Below are positions 7,835 to 17,747 of a DNA stretch of 53,567 bases, one piece after another. The notes under the pieces are model-generated. The model was given only the letters and a program-made list of their open reading frames with translations, did not search any database and was not told the DNA's origin. Where the stretch lies: the NCBI GenBank assembly GCA_005800815.1, contig SYEK01000007.1, positions 1 through 53,567 of the forward strand, in the 5' to 3' direction. Both the position numbers and the translations under genes were made by a program. This DNA comes from Actinomycetota bacterium. GTDB taxonomy: Bacteria > Actinomycetota > Actinomycetes > Nanopelagicales > Nanopelagicaceae. Every line of letters starts with the position of its first letter. Within the stretch, counting starts at the first letter, position 1.

Positions 7835-8293
7835 TTAGTGCTGACCCCCTGGACCATGTCCATCGTCTCCACCCGAACTCCCGTTACGTCGCCATTTCAT
7901 CAGGGGGCCAAATGGTGATGGATTGTGCGAGCTGCTATTTTCTAAATCTTGGCCCTCTAACTTGGCTTTGCCCACTCTATGATTTCTAAGGCGGAGTTTG
8001 CTCAACAAAGGCATGATAATTCGAAAATCTGGAAAGTACTCTCTGCGAAGGGCGATGTAACCCGTGGTCAGTGCGAACAGGCCAAGCACACGGATAAAGG
8101 GAGGCATCTCTGGATTGAAAGAGAAAAAAAGACCAAAAAATAAAGATACAATCACAAGAGCACCATGAAGGATTCTTCGCAGAATCATCAATAGTACTTT
8201 CTTGTTCGCAATCAATGTGAGTGCGATTGCAAGGGGTCCAGCCGTGAGAGCTGTCAGTACCATAAAGGCGACGATCTTTACCAGGCTCTCCAT
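7835..8293 (-). CDS. Hypothetical membrane protein
   Basis: The product has 152 residues. AGGAGGG stands 5 nt before the ATG at 8293, an excellent ribosome-binding site. Three or four hydrophobic segments (about 5-28, 30-57, 64-82) are followed by a charged cytoplasmic-looking tail rich in Gly, Asp and His. I recognise no family. It is convergent with ssrA; its stop lies only 16 nt from the tmRNA 3' end, so read-through from either side would make antisense RNA. Function unknown. Confidence 0.65.
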   Translation of the reverse strand: MESLVKIVAFMVLTALTAGPLAIALTLIANKKVLLMILRRILHGALVIVSLFFGLFFSFNPEMPPFIRVLGLFALTTGYIALRREYFPDFRIIMPLLSKLRLRNHRVGKAKLEGQDLENSSSHNPSPFGPLMKWRRNGSSGGDDGHGPGGQH

Positions 8294-8341
8294 AACAACC
8301 CTCCTTGTCCCAAGTTCTCAAATAAAGAGTGGAGCATTAAT

Positions 8342-8914
8342 TTAGATCCCTTGCCAATCGCTACGAATGATCGAATAGAGCGCCATATCTACTTGAGGCC
8401 CATCCGCTCTACACGAGACTTTACGCAAGATTCCCTCCAACGTATAGCCCACCGAGAGTAGAAGCCTCTTTGAGTGCTCATTTTCTACATCGACCCGCGC
8501 CTCGATCCGCTCAAAGCCCATCGATTCAAATCCAAAACCTGTGAGCTGGCGTGCTGCGGATGCACCAACGCCTTTACTCCGCATGGATGCATTAATCCAG
8601 TAACCAAGTTCAGCTCCATGATCGGCCAGATTCACACTATGAAATGAGATGACTCCAGCAAATACCTCATCTCCTCCATTGCCGTAATCGATCGCAAAGG
8701 CTAACTCTGTCTTTTGGGCAAATGAGTGTGGCACTTTCTCTCGCACAAAGAACTCGGCATGTGCCAGTGTGTAATCCCGAGGGACTCGCGTGAACCTTGG
8801 GATGAGGGGGTCTTGGCAACTTGAGAAAATATTGGTGATATCACTCTCTACCAATGGGCGTAGCGTGATTAACCCGTGAGAGAGCGTTGGAGTGTGGGTC
8901 GGCCACCAGATCAT
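8342..8914 (-). CDS. GNAT-family N-acetyltransferase (RimJ/RimL type)
   Basis: A 190-residue protein that transfers an acetyl group from acetyl-CoA. It has the RimJ/RimL layout: LITLRPLVESD at the N-terminus, AELGYWINASMRSKGVG (acetyl-CoA pyrophosphate loop R/Q-x-x-G-x-G/A), and FGFESMGFERIEARVDVENEHSKRLL near the C-terminus, of which the VENEHS segment is typical. The substrate, which may be a protein N-terminus, an antibiotic or a small amine, cannot be read from sequence. It is a single minus-strand gene between the membrane protein and the pirin gene, with short gaps. Confidence 0.85.
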   Translation of the reverse strand: MIWWPTHTPTLSHGLITLRPLVESDITNIFSSCQDPLIPRFTRVPRDYTLAHAEFFVREKVPHSFAQKTELAFAIDYGNGGDEVFAGVISFHSVNLADHGAELGYWINASMRSKGVGASAARQLTGFGFESMGFERIEARVDVENEHSKRLLLSVGYTLEGILRKVSCRADGPQVDMALYSIIRSDWQGI

Positions 8915-8960
8915 TGTGAAAGTATGACATTGATTATTGAGTCAAAGCCAAGGAATTTAA

Positions 8961-9980
8961 TCAGCCCTCTTGAATCTGAGTTGGCGTGCCGTGAACGCCC
9001 AATACATCTTTTTTACTGGTGGCATCATCTTTGTAGATCGCCGGGATCCTACCGAGTAGACCCTTTTGGAAATCCTCGAATGCCTGCATGACCTCGCTCT
9101 TCGTATTCATCACGAAAGGCCCCATCCATGCAACAGGCTCCTTGATGGGCGCCCCACCTAGGATGAACAACTCAAGTGCAGGAGATCGGCTCTCCTGTGA
9201 ATCAGCGGCACGTATGACGATCGTATCGCCATCTCCAAAGACGCTGGTTTGACCCGTGTGTACGGGACGAGACTCATCACCAACAAGACCAAAACCTGCG
9301 GCAACATAAACTAGAGCGTTGTAATCCTTGCGCCATGGCAGACGAAGCTGGGCCCCTGCGGCGATAGTTGCATGGATCAAAGTAATGGGAGTCTGTGTCC
9401 TGCCAGGTCCAGCATGACCATCAACCTCTCCAGCGATGACACGGATCAAGGCGCCACCATCAGCCGAAGAGAGCAGGGCAACATCCTTAGCACGCACATC
9501 TTGATAGGCCGGTGCCGACCACTTTTTCTCAGCCGGCAGATTGACCCAGAGTTGAAAGCCATGGAATAAACCACCTGAGATCACTAAATGCTCCGGAGGA
9601 GTCTCAATGTGCAAAATCCCAGCCCCAGCGGTCATCCATTGTGTATCGCCATTGGAGATAGTCCCACCGCCACCGTTGTTATCTTTGTGATCGAAGATTC
9701 CATCGATAATGTAAGTCACCGTCTCAAAGCCACGGTGTGGATGCCACGGAGTCCCCTTTGGCTCTCCGGGTGCGTATTCGACCTCACCCATCTGATCCAT
9801 CATGATGAATGGATCAAGTTCGCCCATATCTATCCCGGCAAATGTGCGCCGGACTGGGAAGCCTTCCCCCTCATACCCCTGCGGGGCCGTCGTGATGCTC
9901 TTAATGCTGCGTGCGCGCCCACCAATCACCTCGCTCACGCGGGGCAAAATAGTTATATCGGGGACACTTACTGCGGGCAA
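8961..9980 (-). CDS. Pirin family protein
   Basis: Pirins are double cupins that bind a metal; some act as quercetin 2,3-dioxygenases, others as redox or metabolic regulators. The 339-residue protein has the N-terminal cupin ligands H80 and H82 (HPHRGFETV), H124 and E126 (GILHIETP). It is somewhat longer than the usual 230-300 residues. The start is TTG at 9980, with AAGGAG 7 nt upstream. It is downstream of pntB with a 61-bp gap, so it may share that transcript. The substrate is unknown. Confidence 0.9.
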   Translation of the reverse strand: MPAVSVPDITILPRVSEVIGGRARSIKSITTAPQGYEGEGFPVRRTFAGIDMGELDPFIMMDQMGEVEYAPGEPKGTPWHPHRGFETVTYIIDGIFDHKDNNGGGGTISNGDTQWMTAGAGILHIETPPEHLVISGGLFHGFQLWVNLPAEKKWSAPAYQDVRAKDVALLSSADGGALIRVIAGEVDGHAGPGRTQTPITLIHATIAAGAQLRLPWRKDYNALVYVAAGFGLVGDESRPVHTGQTSVFGDGDTIVIRAADSQESRSPALELFILGGAPIKEPVAWMGPFVMNTKSEVMQAFEDFQKGLLGRIPAIYKDDATSKKDVLGVHGTPTQIQEG

Positions 9981-10041
9981 ATGAAAACTCCTTCGAAGAA
10001 ATTAATGATATTACACATCGAGTAATCAACCAATCAGAGAG

Positions 10042-11433
10042 TTATAGAGCCTTCAACGCTGAGACAACTTTGGTGAGCGAGGCCTTTGCATCACCGAATA
10101 GGAGCATAGTCTTTGGATCATAGAGAAGTTCGTTCTCGATCCCAGCAAAGCCTGGTCGCATCGAGCGTTTTAAGAAAATAACATTGGAGGCGTTCGAGAC
10201 CTTCAAAATCGGCATCCCATAGATCGGACATCCTGGAACCGTCTCAGCCGCTGGATTGACCACATCGTTTGCTCCAATGACGATTGCAACATCGGTCTGG
10301 CTAAAGGTTGGATTAATCTCATCCATCTCCTCTAATTGATCATAGGGAACATTTGCCTCAGCCAGTAGGACGTTCATATGTCCTGGCATCCGACCTGCAA
10401 CTGGGTGAATCCCATATGCAACTTCGATTCCTTTGGAGATCATCAAATCTGCCAGCTCACGCACGGTGTGCTGGGCTTGGGCAACGGCTAGTCCAAAGCC
10501 AGGAACGATCACCACGCGGCGTGCATAGTTGAGCAGGATTGCCACATCATCGGATGAACCAGATCGAACTGGTCGCTCTTCGCTGGCCCCACCTGATTCT
10601 TGGGGCTTGGCAGTAAATGCTCCGAACAAGGTGCCAAATAACGAGCGTCCCATCGCCTCGGCCATCAAACGGGTCAAGATAGTGCCCGATGCCCCAACGA
10701 GTGTTCCAGCAATGATCAAAAGCACAGAATCTAAGACATAACCACTTGCCGCAACAGTCAGACCTGTAAAAGCATTTAGAAGTGAGATAACAATCGGAAC
10801 ATCGGCGCCACCAACTGGAAGTACAAAGAGCACTCCAAAAAGGAGTGAGAGTCCAGCAAGGACTAATAGAGGTGTTGTCCCTAGTGCGGCGACGACCCAC
10901 CCGCCAACACCGATGACAGCGATTAAGGTCGCTGCGATGACGACTCGACCCGCTGGAAAGATCACGGGTCGAGTCGTCATGAGCTCTTGTAACTTCAAGA
11001 ACGTGACAATCGAACCGCTAAATGAGACGCAGCCAACGATGACGGTAAAGACGGTGAAGATAACTACAGCCGTACTTGCCTTTGTTCCCAGAGAGAGATA
11101 CTCAACGATTGCAACCAGGGCGGCAGCACCGCCTCCAACACCGTTGAATAAGGCTACTAGCTGTGGCATCTGTGTCATCGCAACTTTTCGCGCCGCTGGA
11201 ACCCCAATGGCTAATCCGACGGCGATTGCACCGAGAATCCAGCCAAGGTTATTTAGTGGCAAAGAGGACTCTGGAGAGACGTAAAAGAAGACGACGAGTG
11301 TTGCAAGCGTTGCACCAAAGGCGCCAATCAAGTTTCCACGCCTGGCAGTCCTTGGATGTGAGAGACCTTTGAGAGCCAGGATAAAGGCGATTCCTGCCGC
11401 CAAACCAATCAGGTCATAAACAGTGCGGCTCAC
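10042..11433 (-). CDS. pntB: NAD(P) transhydrogenase subunit beta
   Basis: This 463-residue membrane subunit carries the NADP(H)-binding domain III at its C-terminus. The complex uses the proton gradient to move hydride from NADH to NADP+. About nine hydrophobic segments fill residues 5-260. The C-terminal third contains VIVPGFGLAVAQAQ and GANDVVNPAA, typical NADP-site sequences. The ATG overlaps the pntAB stop by 4 nt. With a light-driven proton pump elsewhere in the window it could supply NADPH; that link is inference. Confidence 0.95.
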   Translation of the reverse strand: MSRTVYDLIGLAAGIAFILALKGLSHPRTARRGNLIGAFGATLATLVVFFYVSPESSLPLNNLGWILGAIAVGLAIGVPAARKVAMTQMPQLVALFNGVGGGAAALVAIVEYLSLGTKASTAVVIFTVFTVIVGCVSFSGSIVTFLKLQELMTTRPVIFPAGRVVIAATLIAVIGVGGWVVAALGTTPLLVLAGLSLLFGVLFVLPVGGADVPIVISLLNAFTGLTVAASGYVLDSVLLIIAGTLVGASGTILTRLMAEAMGRSLFGTLFGAFTAKPQESGGASEERPVRSGSSDDVAILLNYARRVVIVPGFGLAVAQAQHTVRELADLMISKGIEVAYGIHPVAGRMPGHMNVLLAEANVPYDQLEEMDEINPTFSQTDVAIVIGANDVVNPAAETVPGCPIYGMPILKVSNASNVIFLKRSMRPGFAGIENELLYDPKTMLLFGDAKASLTKVVSALKAL

Positions 11434-11711
11434 TTCGCTTTCCCCTTGAACATCTCAAGCATGCGATCGGTAACGACAAATCCACCGACCATATTGATAG
11501 TGGCCAGGATGATTGCGGCAACCGAGAGGCCAAGTTCGAGATTAGTTTTGCTGTGATCGGCCACAATGATCGCACCAACGAGAATCACACCATGAATCGC
11601 ATTGGCACCTGACATCAGCGGCGTGTGCAGCGTTGATGAGACTTTAGATACGACCTCAAAGCCTACGAATACCGCCAGGATGAAAATTGAGAGAATTGCC
11701 ATCGGCTCCAT
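11430..11711 (-). CDS. pntAB: NAD(P) transhydrogenase subunit alpha, membrane part
   Basis: A 93-residue protein with three hydrophobic helices, corresponding to the membrane end that is fused to the NAD domain in enterobacterial PntA. A separate small gene is the three-subunit arrangement known from Rhodospirillum. It begins 1 nt after the end of pntAA and overlaps pntB by 4 nt, so the three are a tight translational unit. FVVTDRMLEMFK near the C-terminus is a typical family ending. Confidence 0.92.
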   Translation of the reverse strand: MEPMAILSIFILAVFVGFEVVSKVSSTLHTPLMSGANAIHGVILVGAIIVADHSKTNLELGLSVAAIILATINMVGGFVVTDRMLEMFKGKAK

Positions 11712-12839
11712 CTACTTACCTCCAGCATCTCTGCGGGATCCGCCATGAGTAAGTGCGGCCCCGTTGATGATTTCATCTTCGAAGTTAATGGTAAATGCAA
11801 CCTTGGTGTCGTCCTTGGCCGCTACGGTCATGAGAGTAAGTAGGTTCACAACGTTGCGTGAATACAGGAAGGAGGCATGGAATGGGAGTTGACTTGGTAC
11901 ATCTTTACCACCCCAGATTCGCACGCCTTTGGGTGAGGTAACTATTTCCCCAGGCTTTGAACCCTCGACGTTCCCACCTGTTTCGGCAGCCAAGTCGATG
12001 ATAATCGTCCCCGATGCCATTGAATCGACCATTGCCGAGGTCATCAAGCGAGGTGCCTGACGACCCGGAACAGCTGCAGTTGTGATCACAACATGTGATT
12101 TTGCAATGTAGGGAGTCAGGAGTGCCTGTTGTTTGGCGGCGCGATCCTGGCTCATCTCGCGTGCATAACCTCCAGCACCCTCGAGTGCTTCAAGTTCGAG
12201 TTCGATAAATGTTGCACCCATAGAGCGCACCTCATCGGCAGATGCAGGACGAACATCGTATGCAGATACAACTGCTCCCAAGCGACGAGCCGTTGCCATT
12301 GCTTGCAGACCTGCGACACCTGCGCCCAGAACTAAAACCTGCGCTGGTGTAACGGTTCCTGCAGCGGTCATAAGCATGGGAAAGAATCGTGGAGAGAGTT
12401 CTGCACCGACTAATGCCGCACGATAACCGGCGCACAATGCCTGTGATGAGAGAGCATCCATTGATTGTGCACGTGAAATTCGTGGGACTAACTCGAGTGA
12501 AAAAGCCGTGACACCAGCACTTGCTGCGGCATCAATCGAATCGAGTGCATTCACAGGTGAGAGAAAACTTATCGTCACAGCACCACTCTTCAATTTACCC
12601 ATCTGGGCAGGGGTCAGAGGCTGTACGGAGAGAACGGCATCGGCGGAGCTTAAGACCTCACCTTGGGAGATTTTTGCACCTGCACTCACATAGTCAGCAT
12701 CATCGGCTTGGGCGCTAACTCCAGCACCAGATTCGATGACTACATCAAAACCTAGTCGAGTGAGTTTATTTATGATGTCAGGGACCAGCGCTACGCGCTT
12801 TTCACCCTCGCGAATCTCTCTGGGTACGGCAATAAGCAT
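11712..12839 (-). CDS. pntAA: NAD(P) transhydrogenase subunit alpha, NAD-binding part
   Basis: Soluble domain I binds NAD(H). I place the start at ATG 12839, giving 375 residues that open with MLIAVPREIREGEKRVALVP, the normal family N-terminus. A longer frame to 12959 would overlap argF and add 40 unrelated residues. The Rossmann motif VLVLGAGVAGLQAMATARRLGA lies at about 166-187, and its GAGVAG loop is intact. The gene starts 10 nt after the argF stop, so argF and the pnt genes are probably one transcript. Confidence 0.93.
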   Translation of the reverse strand: MLIAVPREIREGEKRVALVPDIINKLTRLGFDVVIESGAGVSAQADDADYVSAGAKISQGEVLSSADAVLSVQPLTPAQMGKLKSGAVTISFLSPVNALDSIDAAASAGVTAFSLELVPRISRAQSMDALSSQALCAGYRAALVGAELSPRFFPMLMTAAGTVTPAQVLVLGAGVAGLQAMATARRLGAVVSAYDVRPASADEVRSMGATFIELELEALEGAGGYAREMSQDRAAKQQALLTPYIAKSHVVITTAAVPGRQAPRLMTSAMVDSMASGTIIIDLAAETGGNVEGSKPGEIVTSPKGVRIWGGKDVPSQLPFHASFLYSRNVVNLLTLMTVAAKDDTKVAFTINFEDEIINGAALTHGGSRRDAGGK

Positions 12840-12849
12840 GTGCCGAATA

Positions 12850-13794
12850 CTAGTGGCTAGAGCCTTTGAGGTCACCTCGAACAAGGTGATAGAGCAGTGC
12901 TTGAATGGTTGTTCGGCGATGGTATGCCTGGCGCCAGATGATGGAGTTTGTTCCATCAATTACCGAGGCCTCGACTTCCTCACCACGATGCGCCGGTAAA
13001 CAGTGCATGAATACAGAATCCTTTTGGGTAAGTGAGATTAAATCACGTGTTACTGCAAAGGGTGATAGTGCCGCTATCTTTCTCTCTCTTAGATCTTCAG
13101 AGTCACCCATAGACATCCATACATCGGTATATAAAACACTTGCATCTTTTGCCGCAGCCTCTGGATCGTGGAGTACTTCAACCTTGCCGCCACTTTGTTG
13201 TGCAATCTTTTTTGCTAACTCAACAATGTGTATCTTAGGAGCCCACGCACCGCCTGGTGTTGCAGCTACGACATGTGCCCCCATGATGGCTCCCATGATG
13301 AGCCAAGCATGTGACATATTATTTCCATCACCTAAATAAACAAATTTACGCCCACTTATATCTTTTCCAAACTTTTCACGGATTGTGAGCCAGTCTGCTA
13401 ATAATTGAGTGGGATGATCATCATCTGTCAGCGCATTAATGACTGGAATTGATGCGTTAGCTCCAAGTTCATCGACATCGGACTGCGCAAATGTACGAAT
13501 GATTAGTGCACTGCAGTAGCCACTGATAATTCGAGCTGTATCGGCGATGCTCTCACCACGTCCTAACTGCAACTCATCACCACGGATAAAAATCGGGGTT
13601 CCACCAAGATGAGCTACTGCCGTCTCTGCTGATAAGCGAGTACGCGTAGATGGTTTTGTCATATAAATCGCAACACTCTTGTTGGTTAGAGCCGTATTTG
13701 ACCGGAGAGGATTAGTGGCAAAATCAGCGGCAGTATCGAGTAGTAACTCGATATCTGTGAGGGAGAGATCTTGGCTACGGAGTAAGTCCTTCAT
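12850..13794 (-). CDS. argF: Ornithine carbamoyltransferase
   Basis: The enzyme makes citrulline from ornithine and carbamoyl phosphate in arginine synthesis. The 314-residue protein has the carbamoyl-phosphate loop STRTR (within KPSTRTRLS), the middle GDGNNM sequence and the ornithine-site HCLPAHRG near residue 260. The length is normal. No other arg biosynthesis gene is adjacent; it instead leads the transhydrogenase genes. A TAGAAT box lies 6 nt before the ATG and no ribosome-binding site is seen, which suggests a leaderless message. Confidence 0.95.
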   Translation of the reverse strand: MKDLLRSQDLSLTDIELLLDTAADFATNPLRSNTALTNKSVAIYMTKPSTRTRLSAETAVAHLGGTPIFIRGDELQLGRGESIADTARIISGYCSALIIRTFAQSDVDELGANASIPVINALTDDDHPTQLLADWLTIREKFGKDISGRKFVYLGDGNNMSHAWLIMGAIMGAHVVAATPGGAWAPKIHIVELAKKIAQQSGGKVEVLHDPEAAAKDASVLYTDVWMSMGDSEDLRERKIAALSPFAVTRDLISLTQKDSVFMHCLPAHRGEEVEASVIDGTNSIIWRQAYHRRTTIQALLYHLVRGDLKGSSH

Positions 13795-13800
13795 TTGCTG

Positions 13801-13806
13801 ATTCTA
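13801..13806 (-). promoter_or_regulatory. Candidate -10 box of argF-pnt
   Basis: TAGAAT on the minus strand lies 6 nt before the argF ATG. A weak TTCAGC lies 17 nt further upstream. Transcription would start at or beside the start codon. Confidence 0.45.
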
Positions 13807-13847
13807 CCCGTAGTTTCACCGGCGCTGAAGGTATTCTTGACCACCTT

Positions 13848-14117
13848 ATGGGAATCTTCAGAAAAAGCGTTGGAGAGATGGATACAGATAGCGATCTCTT
13901 AACCAAGCCCATCCTGCAGGACGATGATGGTGGCCACGATCGATTCGCGCACTATGTAAAAAAAGAGAAGATCGTGGAGTCTGCCGTTACCGGCAAGCCT
14001 GTGCGGGCCTTATGTGGCAAGAAATGGATCCCATCTCGTGATCCAGAGAAGTATCCAATCTGTCCACGGTGTAAAGAGATTCATGAGGGCCTGAGAAGTA
14101 AGCCTGAAGAAACATAG
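13848..14117 (+). CDS. DUF3039 domain protein
   Basis: An 89-residue actinobacterial protein of unknown function. It matches the DUF3039 pattern: HYVKKEKIVESAVTGKPV, then ALCGKKW, then RDPEKYPICPRCKE. The CxxC pair plus the earlier Cys and His look like a small zinc-binding fold. It is transcribed divergently from argF across 53 bp. The GH18 gene starts 3 nt after its stop, so the two are co-transcribed. A TATTCT box at 13832-13837 may be its -10. Confidence 0.85.
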   Translation: MGIFRKSVGEMDTDSDLLTKPILQDDDGGHDRFAHYVKKEKIVESAVTGKPVRALCGKKWIPSRDPEKYPICPRCKEIHEGLRSKPEET

Positions 14118-14119
14118 AG

Positions 14120-15973
14120 ATGTTGCGTGCCTTACGAATCATCATTCTAACCCTTATATGCATGGCCTTCTCCGCCTCTTTTTCTGCTATCGGTCTTGAA
14201 AAGCAACCCCGCACAATTCTCACAGGGTGGATTCCTTATTACTCAGTAAAGACAGTTTTACCATTTATCAAGAAGCTTCCAACTAATGTTAGTGCGACAC
14301 CTAGCACTCCTGTGACTTGTGAACCAAACGAGTATGCAGCTGAGGACATTGTCACCCTGAATAATTCGTATCTATACACAAATAAAGATTTGATGAGAGA
14401 GGTGATGCCGTTTTGGTACACACTAAAATCCCCAACACTGATTCGTAATGATTATGTGACAGGTAACCCTTCGTGGCCGATGGCTGACACACTCTGTTTG
14501 ATGCGGAAAACAGGGCTAAAAATTATTCCAACCATGACTGATGGAACAGACAAGATGGTTTTAGCAGGGTATCTTGCCCAGCCGGGGATACGTACAACAA
14601 TCGTGAAAACGATAGTAGATTTGGTCAATACGAATGGCTTTGATGGGATTGATCTGGATTTTGAGGGTTTTGCCTTTGTAGATTCCAATACAACGTGGGC
14701 AAAGACCGCCCCAAACTGGGTTCTATTTGTCAAAGAGCTCAGTATTCAACTTCGATCATCACAAAAAATCCTCTCTGTCTCGACACCATATGCTTTCAAC
14801 CCATCTGAAAAACAGAAGGGATACTCGGTTTATGCCTGGGCTGAGATTGCATCAAGTATCGATCGATTACGGATCATGACTTATGACTACTCGGTTGCAA
14901 AACCTGGTCCCATCGGACCGATAGCGTGGACCGAAAGAACTTTGCAATATGCAGTGAGCATCATGCCTGCCTCAAAAGTCTTCATTGGACTACCGGGATA
15001 TGGACGTGATTGGATCACGGCAGTAACAGGAACATGTCCTACATCGGCTCCTCCGGGACTCACAGTGGGAGCCAAGGCAGCCGTCTTCAAAATGAACTAC
15101 GCAAATACCAAAGCAGCTATCGATCAGGTACTCCCGATTTTTGATGAGAAGAGCAGCGAAGCCACGTACTCATATGTGCAGAGCTTCAATGGCTTAACAG
15201 CGAAAGGAGCTGCGACCACTTGTTCTGTCTCGCGCACCGCCTGGTATCAAAACGATCGTAGCTTCACCGAGCGTATGAATTTAGTTGCAAAGTACCGCTT
15301 GGGCGGAGCCGCTCTATGGACTTTGGGAATGGAGGATCCAACGGCCACAAGTGCATTACGTAATGTCGCACGTGCAATCGCTCCCGACGTTGTCATCAAT
15401 ACATTGAGCATTCAAGACACTAAGGCTATGCAGGTAGATTTTGGTGATATTTTTACGCTCAAAGGAAGTTTCACGCTTAAAGACAAATCTCCTATACCAG
15501 GAATGTCAGTCAATATTGAGATCAAACGGACAAATGAAAACTCTTGGAGCAAGATCGGTCAATCAAGCACGGGGAGCGATGGAAGCATCTCAATACCGGT
15601 AACGATGGGTAATTCAGCGGCTTTTCGCCTTAGAACCGAAGGTACTTGGGAGCGCGCAGAGTCACAGAGCACACAGGAGATCGTTACGGTTCGCCCTAAA
15701 GTCGTTCTCGAGTATCTCTCCTCAGTAAAACGTGGAGAGCAGTTTACAATCACGGGTACAGTGCTGCCTCGAATTCCAGGAGCCGATGTCACAATCCAAG
15801 TTTTGAGCGCAGGTAAGTGGCAAAATCTCGCTGCTGGTGTCGCGACCGATACCAAAGGCTCATTTACTATCTCAGCATTGCAGGCGAAGAGGGGGGTCGT
15901 GAGCATGCGGGTAGAGATTGCAAATGGAGACACGCTGATCCTTTCCCCTGAGTTCTCAATCGTGGTGCGTTGA
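14120..15973 (+). CDS. Secreted glycoside hydrolase family 18 protein
   Basis: GH18 enzymes cut chitin or related beta-1,4-GlcNAc chains; some members act on peptidoglycan or spore walls. The 617-residue protein starts with a signal peptide (about 1-25). The catalytic DxxDxDxE signature is intact at D175-E182 (DGIDLDFE), with E182 as acid/base. MTYDYSV and GLPGYGRDW are further family motifs. Residues about 435-617 form two beta-rich Ig-like repeats, probably a wall- or substrate-binding tail. It is co-directional with DUF3039 and clpS and overlaps clpS. I infer an exported wall- or chitin-active enzyme; the substrate is not determined. Confidence 0.88.
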   Translation: MLRALRIIILTLICMAFSASFSAIGLEKQPRTILTGWIPYYSVKTVLPFIKKLPTNVSATPSTPVTCEPNEYAAEDIVTLNNSYLYTNKDLMREVMPFWYTLKSPTLIRNDYVTGNPSWPMADTLCLMRKTGLKIIPTMTDGTDKMVLAGYLAQPGIRTTIVKTIVDLVNTNGFDGIDLDFEGFAFVDSNTTWAKTAPNWVLFVKELSIQLRSSQKILSVSTPYAFNPSEKQKGYSVYAWAEIASSIDRLRIMTYDYSVAKPGPIGPIAWTERTLQYAVSIMPASKVFIGLPGYGRDWITAVTGTCPTSAPPGLTVGAKAAVFKMNYANTKAAIDQVLPIFDEKSSEATYSYVQSFNGLTAKGAATTCSVSRTAWYQNDRSFTERMNLVAKYRLGGAALWTLGMEDPTATSALRNVARAIAPDVVINTLSIQDTKAMQVDFGDIFTLKGSFTLKDKSPIPGMSVNIEIKRTNENSWSKIGQSSTGSDGSISIPVTMGNSAAFRLRTEGTWERAESQSTQEIVTVRPKVVLEYLSSVKRGEQFTITGTVLPRIPGADVTIQVLSAGKWQNLAAGVATDTKGSFTISALQAKRGVVSMRVEIANGDTLILSPEFSIVVR

Positions 15974-15975
15974 TT

Positions 15976-16296
15976 ATGGTGAGAGTTGATGAACAGACCA
16001 AGGAGATTGTAGAAGAAAAAATCGATGAGGCCATCAAAGAGATATTTATTAGTGATAAACCTTGGGTGACCATTGTTTGGGACGATCCTGTGAATCTTAT
16101 GACTTATGTGACCTATGTATTAATGGAGTTGTTTGGTTTTACAAGAGAGAAGGCCCATGGACTAATGATGCAGATTCATACTCAAGGCAAGGCAGTCGTC
16201 TCCACTGGTAGCCGTGAAGAAATGGAGCACGATGTGGCGCGCCTGCATGAATATGGACTCTGGGCCACACTCCAAAGAGGAGACCAGGCGTTGTGA
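15976..16296 (+). CDS. clpS: ATP-dependent Clp protease adaptor ClpS
   Basis: ClpS delivers N-degron substrates to the ClpAP/ClpCP protease. The 106-residue protein has the core sequences [21 protein letters not shown], which includes the DDPVN substrate-pocket motif, and [22 protein letters not shown]. The ATG at 15976 is preferred; TTG 15970 overlaps the previous stop. DUF2017 follows with a 4-nt overlap. The clpS-DUF2017-murI order is characteristic of actinobacteria. Confidence 0.94.
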   Translation: MVRVDEQTKEIVEEKIDEAIKEIFISDKPWVTIVWDDPVNLMTYVTYVLMELFGFTREKAHGLMMQIHTQGKAVVSTGSREEMEHDVARLHEYGLWATLQRGDQAL

Positions 16297-16868
16297 GTGC
16301 TGGGACTCAGGAGCACCCATCAGGCTTCACCCGACATGGAAGTGATGACTATGTGGCGAACTTTTCATCATCCGAGCGGGAAGTACTCATAAATTTAGTC
16401 GAGCAGATCATTGAACTATTAGGGGAGCGTCGAGATAACTATGATGATGATCCTCTTGCGGCAATAATCGGTATCACTAGCTTTGATTCACCCCCAGATG
16501 ATGATGTTTTAATGCGGCTTTTACCCAATGCTTATGCAAAACAAGAGGATGCCTCTGAGTTCCGAAGATATACAGAGTCGAATCTGCGAGCAAAGAAATC
16601 TGCAAATGCCATGTCGATGCGAATTGATTTGAAGAGTTCATCTGATGGTTGTGTCGAAGTTGACCATGATGGTGCAAATGCCTGGCTGGGCGGAATAAAT
16701 GACATTCGTTTAGCCCTTGGTGTGAGACTGAATGTGCAAGCCAATTCACATGAGGATCTTGAAATTTTGGCACCCGATGATCCTTTACGTGGTGTCTACG
16801 CCGTTTATAGCTGGCTAGGGTGGTTACAAGAGAGTTTGATTCAAGCGCTGATGGATGATGCTCTTTGA
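16293..16868 (+). CDS. DUF2017 family protein
   Basis: A 191-residue protein of unknown function that follows clpS in many actinobacteria. It begins with GTG overlapping the clpS stop (GTGA), so translation is coupled. It is acidic and mostly helical: [18 protein letters not shown] near the start and [16 protein letters not shown] at the end are its best-conserved parts. The fixed linkage to clpS suggests a role in Clp-dependent proteolysis, but that is inference from context. Confidence 0.85.
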   Translation: MSAGTQEHPSGFTRHGSDDYVANFSSSEREVLINLVEQIIELLGERRDNYDDDPLAAIIGITSFDSPPDDDVLMRLLPNAYAKQEDASEFRRYTESNLRAKKSANAMSMRIDLKSSSDGCVEVDHDGANAWLGGINDIRLALGVRLNVQANSHEDLEILAPDDPLRGVYAVYSWLGWLQESLIQALMDDAL

Positions 16869-16885
16869 GCAAGTAAATCGCAGGG

Positions 16886-16891
16886 TAGACT
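16886..16891 (+). promoter_or_regulatory. Candidate -10 box of murI
   Basis: TAGACT lies 7 nt before the murI ATG, and no ribosome-binding site is evident. A TTGAGC overlapping the DUF2017 stop, 15 nt upstream, is a possible -35. Confidence 0.35.
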
Positions 16892-16898
16892 GAACGAT

Positions 16899-17696
16899 AT
16901 GAGTGATGCATCTATTGGAATTTTTGATTCTGGGGTGGGGGGATTGACGGTTGCTCGCTCGATTTTGGATCAACTTCCAAACGAATCAACCATATATATT
17001 GGTGATACTGCCCGAGGACCATATGGGCCCCGTCCATTGGCTCAAGTAAGAGAGTTTGCTCTAGAGAGTTTAGATTTCTTGGTTGGACAAGGTGTCAAAG
17101 CTGTTGTCATCGCGTGTAATACAGCAAGTGCTGCAATGTTGCGCGATGCACGTGAGCGATACTCGATCCCTGTCATTGAGGTCATCCAGCCTGCAGCACG
17201 TCGTGCAGTTGCAGCAACGCGGAGTGGACATGTGGGTGTCATTGGAACTCGTGCCACCATCGAGTCTGCCGCATATCTTGATGCATTTGCCGCTGCTCCA
17301 CATTTGGGTATCACATCAATTGCCTGTCCCCTCTTTGTTGAGTTTGTCGAGCGTGGACAAACCTCTGGGCCAGAGATAACTCAGATTGCTCGAGGTTATT
17401 TCGCCCCATTCATCGAGGCAAAAATCGACACTCTGGTTTTGGGATGTACCCATTACCCATTACTCACGGGAGTGATCTCCTATGTCATGGGTGGAGATGT
17501 CACCCTGGTATCAAGTGCAGAAGAGACGGCAAAGGATTTATATCGTACGCTTGTGGAAAACAATCTGCTCCGCCCCCAACAGAGCACTGCACCCACTCAT
17601 ACATTTTTAGCAACCGGAGATGCCAAGGCCTTTGAAAATTTAGCGCGGCGCTTTCTTGGCCCTGAAGTCACTCGCGTAGAGCACCAAGATCTCTAG
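16899..17696 (+). CDS. murI: Glutamate racemase
   Basis: MurI makes D-glutamate for peptidoglycan. The 265-residue protein has the two catalytic cysteines C73 (IACNTASA) and C183 (LGCTHYPL), with D10-S11 (GIFDSGVGG) and the [10 protein letters not shown] loop. All are intact and the length is normal. It is followed by rph after 51 bp, with its own ribosome-binding site. Confidence 0.96.
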   Translation: MSDASIGIFDSGVGGLTVARSILDQLPNESTIYIGDTARGPYGPRPLAQVREFALESLDFLVGQGVKAVVIACNTASAAMLRDARERYSIPVIEVIQPAARRAVAATRSGHVGVIGTRATIESAAYLDAFAAAPHLGITSIACPLFVEFVERGQTSGPEITQIARGYFAPFIEAKIDTLVLGCTHYPLLTGVISYVMGGDVTLVSSAEETAKDLYRTLVENNLLRPQQSTAPTHTFLATGDAKAFENLARRFLGPEVTRVEHQDL

Positions 17697-17747
17697 ACTC
17701 AGCAAACCCTTCTAAACTCAGTAGATCTGAGTGAATTGGAGTAAGAC

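Noticed and set aside
9588-10025. 145-codon frame opposite the pirin gene
   Set aside because: It is antisense to a well-recognised protein and lacks start signals.
12840-12959. N-terminal extension of the transhydrogenase alpha gene
   Set aside because: It overlaps argF and the family N-terminus starts at 12839.
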